DNA of 64,000 nucleotides, taken from positions 280,894,938-280,958,937 of the forward strand of contig NC_053492.1 of the NCBI RefSeq assembly GCF_905171775.1, given 5' to 3'. The DNA is from Rana temporaria (taxonomy: Eukaryota > Chordata > Amphibia > Anura > Ranidae). Positions 56,236 through 64,000 of the stretch are shown one piece after another (the first letter of the stretch is position 1; every line of letters begins with the position of its first letter). The translations under genes were made by a program, and so were the position numbers. Below the pieces are notes generated by a model, which did no database searches, had not been told where the DNA came from, and saw only the letters and a program-made list of their open reading frames with translations.

Positions 56236-57772
56236 TTATATCATTAACACTACTAAAGATACCCAAACCCAATGGATACACAGTCAAGAAAAATATGCAC
56301 AAGTAGCTATAAAGAGAGCAGAAAATAAAAGTTTTTTTTTTACAGCAACCCGATTTTGAGGAGGGAGAAGGAACGGGACATATATTGGCCTCTGTGGTTA
56401 GGACGCAGAAGCCCACTACTTTTATAACTGAAATTCAAGCTCCCTCAGACAGGAAGGTTAATAATACACCTGAGATTTGGGAGGTGTTCTGGGCGTTCAA
56501 CCAGGAACTATATAAGAGTCAGAAGAAAGCTCAGGAAGGAGATATGGAAATCTTTCTACAGATGATTATTTTGCCAAAACTACTAGAAGAGGAAAAAGAG
56601 GTATTAGAGAGACCACTAACATTGGAGGAACTGAGAGAGGCAGCAGCACATTTAACTAATAACAAATCACCTGGATGGTCTACCAGGGGAAACTTATAAA
56701 ATATATGGAGAGATGCAGCTGCCTGATTTACTTTCAGTTTTTAACCATGCTTTCGAAGAGGGGTCTTTGCCCCCCTTGATGAATGAAGCAGTGATCATCT
56801 CTATTCTGAAACCAGGAAAAGATTCAACCAAGCCTGATGCATATCGTCCAATTTCGCTGTTGACATCTGATGTCAAACTTTTGGCAAAAATATTAGCAAT
56901 TAGACTCTCAAAGTATGTTGGCAAATTAATACATCGGGATCAGTCGGGATTTATCCCAAATAGATCAGCAGCTAATAATATTAGACGACTGTTTCTAAAC
57001 TTACAACTACCTGTGGATAATATAGGGAATAGAGCCATCATGTCTTTAGATGCAACTAAAGCCTTCGATAGTATAGAATGGGAATTCTTATGGGCCTGTT
57101 TAGAACAATTTGGAATAGGACCAAGATTTATAAGGTGGATAAAACTGCTATACAACGCTCCGAGTGCAAGAGTACAGATTAATATATCTGTGTCCTCTCC
57201 ATTTCTGTTTAGAGAGAGGGACGAGACAGGGTTGTCCCCTGTCTCCGCTCCTCTTTGCGTTGGCCGTGGAGCCTTTGGCGGAGGCTATTCGAGAGTACCC
57301 GGAGATCGTAGGATTTTGTAGAAGTGGGGTGGAGGAAAAAATAGCTCTCTTTGCTGATGATGCTTTACTATTCCTTAATCTTTGATTCAAGCCATCTCAC
57401 TCATTGATACCTATGGAACATTCTCAGGGTTTGAATTTAACTGGGACAAATCAGTAATTATGCCTATCGATGCCATCGATACATTACAATTGGAGCTTCC
57501 ATACCAAAATCACCAGATGAAGTATGTTGCATCATTTAAATATCTAGGGATGATAATAACCCCACAGGTTAATAATGATATAGATAACAATATTCTACCT
57601 CTTGTGGCAAGATTTAGGCAACAAGGTGAAATCTGGTGTAGATTCCCACTGACAATGATGGGAAGGGCAAACCTGGTGAAAATGGTGTGGCTGCCCCAAT
57701 TGTTATATTTACTACACAATTGCCCAGTTTGGTTGACATTAAAACTATTTAGAACAATTGATTCGACCTTTA

Positions 57773-58250
57773 GGCCGAGTACTCACGAGCAGACATGTCC
57801 GCGGACCGTTTTCATCGGACATGTCTGCCCGGGGACTTCTGTTCGATGGCTGTACACACCATCGAACAGAACTCCGCGCGTAAACAATACGCGGGGCGTG
57901 TCTGCGGTGTCGCCGCGTCGATGACGAGGTGTCGCCGCGACAATGACGCGGCGACGTGGGCGGGCCTGCCTTTTAAATGCTTCCACGCATGCGTCAAAGT
58001 CATTCAAAGCATGCGAGGGATGGCGGGCGGCCGGACATGTACGGTAGGTCTGTACAGATGACCGTACATGTCGGGGGGACAGGTTTCCAGCGGACTGTTT
58101 TAAAGCAAGTCCAGGAAACAGTTGTCCACTGGAAACCTGTCCGATCCGCCCGAAAATGGTCCGCTTGTGCCTACACACGGCCAAACATGTCTGCTGAAAC
58201 TGGTCCGCGGATCAGTTTCAGCAGACATGTTTGGTCGTGAGTACGGGGCC
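57773..58250. mobile_element. Harbinger MITE related to the 8.4-kb element
   Basis: It starts GGCCGAGTACTCACGAGC and ends GGTCGTGAGTACGGGGCC. TTA lies on both sides (57770-57772 and 58251-58253), and removing it rejoins the LINE frame through FRTIDSTF to RDLIWKYGK. The right 170-250 bp, including the CTGAAACTGGTCCGCGG stem, closely match 34850-35056. It is therefore a likely non-autonomous relative of the three-gene element. Confidence 0.9.
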
Positions 58251-59884
58251 TTAGAGATCTTATATGGAAATATGGTAAACCAAGAATTAAATTGGAGACT
58301 CTGCAACAGGCAAAAGATAGAGGAGGAATAGCGGTTCCTAATACAAGATTCTATTATATGGCAGCACAACTTCAGCATTGGAGTGGATGGGAGGAGATAG
58401 ATAACCAAGACCCTATACAGAATATACTAATGACTCAATTTAAACCTTTTCCATTGGTACAACAAATAGTATCCCATCAATTTTACAAGAAGAGAAAAAT
58501 ACCAACTTTCTTCTTAATCCATAGGCTTTGGGAAACGATACGTACTATCACTCATCATATGGGCTATACTAAACACATGCCAATATGGGACAATTATTGC
58601 CTATCTGAGTTAAACAAATTGCCAGAATTGCTAGAATGGAAAAGTGCAGGACTAATGTTTTTACACCAATTGTTTGAGGGAGATGTGTTTTTATCCTTCG
58701 ATATATTGAAAGAACGTTTTCGACTGTCAAATAAGAATTTCTATCAGTATCTTCAAATACGACACGCTTTACAAAGTTAGACTTCAACTTTCCATCTACA
58801 GTATAAACCTTCAGAGATATTGATGAAGGCAACTTCATCACGATCTTCAAAACGAGGATTAATAGGGGATCTCTACCTGATGCTCCTAAATGTGGAGAGA
58901 GTAGATGTACAGGTGAATAGTTTTGTACAGTACGTTGGCAAAAAGATCTGGTAGATATTAGTGAGGAGGAATGGAAGGAGGCTATGGAGGTTCTACCTAA
59001 AGTATCTATTTCATTGTCGCAGCAATTGACTCAGCTTTTCATAATACATAGAACACATTATTCACCGCAAAAACTATATGCTTGGGGAAAACATACATTG
59101 CCTCTATGTCTGCGATGCTCCGTATCTAACGGATCTCTAATCCATATGCTTTGGCGCTGTCCTAAGCTCCATAAATACTGGGAGAACGTATTCCAGACCT
59201 TGAATACACTATGCCGTACAGAAATACCATGTGTACCCAAACTAGCAATATTGGGTATAGTCCCAGATGGAGCTGTGCCTACAGAGATAAAGAAGATGTG
59301 GACTAGAGCCCTTTACTTAGCTCATAAGACTATTCTACAGAAATGGATTGATACAACACCCCCAACCCACAAACAATGGTGTAACAAAGTACATGTTATA
59401 TTAAAAAGAGAGAAATTGACAAACACAGGGAAGTTCCCCATACATTTTATAGAATATGGTCATATTGGCTTGCTCCTGGCAATTGTTTTACGATGGTACA
59501 GTATGTGCAGGGAGTTGGAAGAGGAGGGGGGAGTGGGGGACAAGAGGTAGAAGATAGATCTGAAATAAACCTATAAGTAGAGATTGACATGAAAATAAAT
59601 GATATATAGAGGTGTATGTTTATTGTTGTATTGTCTTGTTAGATGTTTTATGTTTTTGAGGTATTGTTTTTTTCTTTCTCTTTCTTTCTTACCCTGATAG
59701 AATAGATAACTATTGCAATGTTGGATTGTATTAAGATGTTTGTATTATCTTATCATAGAATGCAAATGGAAAAGTTTTTTTTTCTTTTCTCTACTACTGT
59801 TACTATTTAAAAAAAAAAAAAATCTAAGTATGTAAAAAGCAACAACAAAACTAAAATAAAAATGATCTGATTAAAAAAAAAAAG

Positions 59885-59986
59885 GTAAATAAACCCATCT
59901 ATATTATCCACATCCAGGCAGGTGACATTGATGGATAAAAAATGTCAGACTCTCTTTCCTGTGTCCGAATTCAAGAGGCATCCTTT
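59885..59986. other. Short spacer
   Basis: No feature seen between the LINE tail and the next MITE. Confidence 0.4.
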
Positions 59987-60235
59987 AGGCTGGGTTCACA
60001 CTATTGTAAATTGGATGAGGGTTCATTCTCATCCAATTCGCATGTCAGGAGATTGTGACCGGCTCTCTATGGAGTGGCTGCAGAATGAATTGCACAAAAG
60101 TCCTGTGCGTCTTCTGGTCCTTTTCAGGTCCGAATTCAGCCAAAAATTTGGGCTGAAATTGGACATAAAAACGGTGAATGGAGAGGCACCAGACCCCTAC
60201 TGTGAGCGTCTCGTTCATCAGTGTGAACCCAGCCT
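59987..60235. mobile_element. 249-bp MITE with AGGCTGGGTTCACAC ends
   Basis: AGGCTGGGTTCACACT and its exact reverse complement AGTGTGAACCCAGCCT form the ends. Inner words such as GGATGAG/CTCATCC and AATTCGG are also inverted. No clear target duplication is seen. It is non-coding and the family is unassigned. Confidence 0.8.
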
Positions 60236-60662
60236 GAGACGAATTAGGAAAAGTTGAAATAAGGTATATACACTGTAAATCCCCTATTAAAGGTAAACCT
60301 TTAAAAGTATTACAGTTTCGGGACTGAATATTTTGATTCTTGTATACACCCAATATTGACTGATTCTTTTTAAAATCAATTCACTATTCATTTTAGCCAA
60401 GCTTGGTTGTGCAGGAAAAAAAAAAGAAAAAAAAATGCTTTAAATAGTAGGGTTGCTTTCATCTTCCAATATGACCTTAAAAGTAATATTTCATTACATA
60501 CAAAACGTTGGATATTACCCATTACAAGACAATACTTAAAAGGAAAATACTGGGTAATATACCAAGAATGTAGTGCTATACAAAGCTGAATGGCATACAC
60601 TTATTGGAGGGCAATATTAATGTTTAATACTACATTAGAACAACAGAAAAACCCATTCCTAC
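60236..60662. other. Presumed triadin intron, no other feature
   Basis: AT-rich sequence on the 3' side of the triadin exon (minus strand). Nothing recognised. Confidence 0.5.
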
Positions 60663-60872
60663 CTGAAAAACTTTTGTAGTCCACTAAATCAAAAATTACA
60701 ATGGCCACTGCTGACCAAGTCACAATAAGGGCAACAACAAGAAGCCATGCCGCTGGGGAGCTGAATGTTGTCTTGAGGTCCTGAGAAACTGATTTTGTCA
60801 TCTTGAGTGGCGGTTTGTGAATGGATCCATTCTTGCCATCTAAAACCATGGTAGTGGTGGTGGATGTACGAC
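60663..60872 (-). CDS. TRDN: Triadin, second coding exon
   Basis: The minus strand between a CATGTAG acceptor (60874-60873) and a GTAGGA donor (60662-60661) encodes TTTTMVLDGKNGSIHKPP followed by FSSPAAWLLVVALIVTWSAV and FDLVDYKSFS. This matches the N-terminal cytoplasmic tail and the single transmembrane helix of triadin, which anchors the ryanodine receptor/calsequestrin complex in the junctional sarcoplasmic reticulum. The exon enters after the first base of a codon and leaves after the first base of another (phase 1 both sides, 210 bp). The first exon should lie at higher coordinates, outside what I can recognise, and exon 3 at lower coordinates. Confidence 0.92.
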
Positions 60873-61239
60873 CTACATGACAAATCAACAGTGTTAGCAG
60901 CACAGAATGTGACCTGGACAAGGTAAAATATTCTATATGAAAAATCAATACCTAATAATCAGTACACATTTTTCAAGAAAACATGAAAGGAAATGTTATG
61001 TTACCAGGACTAAAAAACAGCACAACATTATTTTTACTTCCATTCTTAGCACAACATAAATTCTTACCCCAGTGAATTCAGTTTATGCAGTGTAGATACA
61101 TCAGACATGTATTGCTAGCTACAGAAAGCATAGATTCTCTTTTACAGACAGAAAGGTCAGTATGCCGAATTATATGTGATTTGCATTTTCTACTTTAGTG
61201 CATGATCATTTTCACATACAAATGTTTGATTCACAAACA
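60873..61239. other. Presumed triadin intron 1, no other feature
   Basis: AT-rich, with nothing recognised before the TTAA nest. Confidence 0.5.
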
Positions 61240-61298
61240 TTAAAGGGGTTGTAAAGGTTTGTTTTCAATTTTCTAAATAGGTTCCTTTAACCACTTAA

Positions 61299-61761
61299 AG
61301 GGGTGTTCCAGCCTTTTTTTAAGTTTATTAAAAGTCAGCAGCTACAAAAAGTGTAGCTGCTGGCTTTTAATAAACAGACACTTACCTGCTCCACGGCTCA
61401 AGCGACGCGCCGGCCGGGGCTCTGCTCCTCGCCCCCCCATCATTCCTAGTGTGGGCACCCGGCAGTGACAGCTTTTGGCTTCACGGCCGGGCACCCACTG
61501 CGCATGCGCGAGCGGCACTGCGCATGCGCGAGCGGCGCGACGCCGTCCGATTGGACAGGCGCTCGCCTACAGGGAGGGGCTGCAATAAGGCGATTAAGCT
61601 AATGCCTTACCAGCCCCTCGGTGGAAGGAGGAAGTGGGGCAGGAAGTCCCCTTCTCCTGAAGCCCCCACTCCCCCCCAAAAAAAATTACATGCCAAATGC
61701 GGCATGTAAGGGGGCGAGGAATGGGTTAAGCGGAAGTTCCATTTTTAGGTGGAACTCCGCT
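61299..61761. mobile_element. Inner TTAA-site MITE
   Basis: AGGGGTGTTCCAGCC and the reverse complement of AGGTGGAACTCCGCT are the ends. TTAA lies at 61295-61298 and 61762-61765. A 20-bp-arm stem (AAAGTCAGCAGCTAC with GTAGCTGCTGGCTTTT) lies near the left end. Non-coding. Confidence 0.85.
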
Positions 61762-62429
61762 TTAAGCCCCAGACCTTTAGGCAGCTAAATGCCCAGGCCA
61801 GGTTTTGCGATTCGGCACTGCGTCAATTTAACAGACAATTGCGCGGTCGTGCGAAGTGGCTCCCAAACAAAATTGACGTCCTTTTTTTCCCACAAATAGA
61901 GCTTTCTTTTTCTGGTATTTGTTCACCTCTGCGGTTTTTATTTTTTGCGCTATAAACAAAAATAGAGCGACAATTTTGAAAAAAAATCTATATTTTTTAC
62001 TTTTTGCTATAATAAATATCCCCCAAAAACATATATAATTTTTTTTCCCTCAGTTTAGGCCGATACGTATTCTTCTACCTATTTTTGGTAAAAGAAATCG
62101 CAATAATCGTTTATCGATTGGTTTGCGCAAAATTTATAGCGTTTACAAAATAGGGGATAGTTTTATTGCATTTTTATTATTTATTTTTTTACTACTAATG
62201 GCGGCGATCAGCGATTTTTTTCATGACTGCGACATTATGGCGGACACTTCGGACAATTTTGACACATTTTTGGGACCATGGTAATTTTCACAGCAAAAAA
62301 TGCATTTAAATTGCATTGTTTATTGTGAAAATGACAGTTGCAGTTTGGGAGTTAACCACAGGGGGCGCTGAAGGAGTTATGTTTCACCTAGTGGGTGTTT
62401 ACAATTGTAGGGGGGTGTGGCTGTAGGTC

Positions 62430-62460
62430 TGACGTCATCGATTGTGTCTCCCTATAAAAG
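62430..62460 (+). promoter_or_regulatory. CRE and TATA pair in the TTAA element
   Basis: TGACGTCA (62430-62437) is followed 15 bp later by TATAAAAG (62453-62460). It looks like a compact polymerase II promoter; no coding sequence follows. Confidence 0.45.
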
Positions 62461-63032
62461 GCATGACACGATCGATGCAGCCGCCACAGTGAAGCACAGG
62501 GAAGCCGTGTTTACATACGGCTCTCCCCGTTCTTCAGCTCCGGGAAGCGATCGCGAGTGGATCATCCCGGATCGCTCCCACGGAAGAACCGACCGCCGCA
62601 TTTACCGGGGGGTCCCGATCGGACCCCCGACCCGCGGAAAGGCAGGGACGTACATGTACGCCCATCTGCCTGTACGTGCCATTCTATGGACGTATATGTA
62701 CATGCGGCGGTCGTTAAGCGGTTAAGCTAGTGCATTGTTGGTTCAGTTACCTTTTCCTTCGATTTCCCTTCTAAATGTTTTTTTTATTTGTTTTCTTTGT
62801 CTGAATTTATCACTTCCTGTTCCTCCTCAGTAAGCTGTTCAGTAAGCTGTTCTGACTGACTTTCCACCGCTCGGATGATGGTGGAAAGCTTACTGAGGAG
62901 AAACAGGAAATTTAAACAAAGAAAAAGAACATTTAGAAGGGAAATCTTAGGAAAAGGTAAGTGAACCAACAATGCACAAACTTAAAGGAACCTATTTAGA
63001 AAATAAAAAACGAACCTTTACAACCCCTTTAA

Positions 63033-64000
63033 TATCATACAGGCATGGATTACTTTATTTTTTTATATGGAAAGGATGTTTAACTACTTATTTTTTCTTC
63101 TTTTAAAACCATATTTATTTTTGTGTGAACATATAGAGTCAAGGAAGTTTTCCCCTTTTTGGGAAACTATTTTCAGTAGGATGTCATTGTGAAGCATTAC
63201 TACAGGCAAAACTTTTTTTTACAGTTTTGGATTTTGGGTCATCCCCGAGAATAGAGGGCAAATCTTCCAATGGGGACACTAGTTCTGGTGACACTGATGG
63301 CAATCAGGGAGTCACTATGGAGGGATTTTCTACCTCACTACACTGATTGATGGGATTACTTAGCTTCTCAGCAGCTGCCCTGCAATTTGTTTGTTTGTTT
63401 TTAGCTACAAGTTTACATTATCAACTACAGTACATAGTATTTACTTTACTGATTGAATATTCATGATATCTTCATGCATATACCCCCTTTCATAGCTATT
63501 ACATTATAAATGACCTGGTTGTCATATATATATATATATATATAGTTGAGCGGTTGTGACACCATTGGGCGGACTGGAGGTGGCGGGTGGAATGCAAACA
63601 CACCCACACTTCCGGACCACGGTCCCGCTATGTGCTGCCCACCACGGGTGTGCGCACAGGAGCGGTAGTGACGTGGTGCCTTGCCGGAAGTGCAGGAAAC
63701 ACCCACACTTCCGGATCGCAGGATGGCGTGCGTCCCACTGGATGCAGTGGGATAGCCAGGGCTATCATCCTGCTGGGACTGGATGGGAAACACTGCCGGA
63801 TCTCTGCCCACGGCACCCCGTGATATGAGGTATTGGGGTAAAGACCCATAATTCCTTTTCTGATCTGCATCTATCTCTGGCTATCCCTGTGTTGGAATCT
63901 AGTACTGCAAAAAGAAAGGGGAGGGGCCCCAACGCTCCTCCTCTGGCCACAATAGACTAGCAATGGGCCACCTCCTGTTGCGATGAGAACATGGTAGTTC
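63033..64000. other. No gene seen; TA repeat and GC-rich unknown repeat
   Basis: A TA microsatellite lies at about 63525-63544. From 63548 the sequence becomes GC-rich and repeats ACACCCACACTTCCGGA twice (about 63600 and 63694). Frames of 60-116 codons overlap on both strands and show no domain. Confidence 0.45.

Larger units (their letters stand above)
55098..59884 (+). pseudogene. Tx1/L1-like LINE, near full-length ORF2 remnant with tail
   Basis: Endonuclease traces run from about 55130 (GVSILIANTIDFKC, DFNKCMTPSID, SDHSPLP). RT segments are DAYRPISLLTSDVKLLAKIL near 56840, DATKAFDSIEWEFLW near 57050, ERGTRQGCPLSPLLFALAVE near 57215 and the catalytic FADD near 57352. C-terminal parts follow (MGRANLVKMVWLPQ; RGGIAVPNTRFYY; CLRCSVSNGSLIHMLWRCP) to about 59550. 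The tail at 59562-59884 has AATAAA and A-rich repeats. Frameshifts, stops and two MITEs (55852-56235 and 57773-58250) disable it. No ORF1 seen. Confidence 0.88.
61291..62721. mobile_element. Middle TTAA-site element, CCACTTAA ends
   Basis: TTAA lies at 61287-61290 and 62722-62725. It is homologous in reverse to the element at 40019-40951 (shared TTGGTTTGCGCAAA and CCGATACGTATTCTTCTAC). It has a CRE-TATA pair at 62430-62460 and no protein. It carries the third element. Confidence 0.85.
61244..63028. mobile_element. Outer TTAA-site MITE of a three-level nest
   Basis: Left end AGGGGTTGTAAAGGTTTGTT and right end AACCTTTACAACCCCT form inverted repeats of about 48 bp. TTAA flanks at 61240-61243 and 63029-63032. 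Its own sequence is 61244-61290 and 62726-63028, including a hairpin with TCAGTAAGCT/AGCTTACTGA near 62825-62905. The remainder is inserted DNA. Confidence 0.88.

Overview
This window looks like intronic or intergenic DNA from a frog or toad (an anuran, probably ranoid). That is inferred from AT-rich unique sequence packed with vertebrate-type transposable elements, including Tc1/mariner, hAT, PIF-Harbinger, TTAA-site elements, a Ngaro-type DIRS element, a Ty1/copia element, Penelope-like elements and Tx1/L1-like LINEs. I recognise only one host coding exon: a 210-bp minus-strand exon at 60663-60872 that matches the second coding exon of triadin (TRDN), the membrane anchor of the muscle calcium-release complex. 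I recognised no other triadin exon, so much of the window may lie in triadin introns.

Layout, left to right. 1-4800: minus-strand LINE whose ORF2 is open for 1,056 codons and runs off the left edge, with a 108-bp tandem GC-box/TATA unit upstream. 5945-13048: Tc1 element split by a 5.5-kb Ngaro element (gag, RT-RNase H, tyrosine recombinase, SGNH hydrolase, split direct repeats). 14574-17182: two MITEs. 18119-19348: 3' end of a Ty3/gypsy element. 19432-25000: minisatellites, a palindrome, LINE pieces, an unusual templated duplication and a 2.1-kb inverted-repeat element. 26681-35056: an 8.4-kb PIF-Harbinger element carrying three apparently intact intron-containing genes (DDE transposase, NAIF1-like Myb protein, MADF protein). 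37235-43566: a degenerate Tc1-like element, MITEs and a TTAA-site element. 43869-48490: hAT-like element with a copia retrotransposon inside. 50290-59884: two LINE remnants and a Penelope-like element, cut by a hAT element and two Harbinger MITEs. 60663-60872: triadin exon. 61244-63028: three TTAA-site elements nested inside one another.

Target-site duplications and host-ORF continuity let many insertions be ordered. The best candidates for undescribed biology are the three-gene Harbinger element with its related MITEs, and a shared TATA/poly(A)/hairpin module found in elements with different termini. All calls come from reading the sequence; no database search was run. Boundaries marked approximate are by eye.
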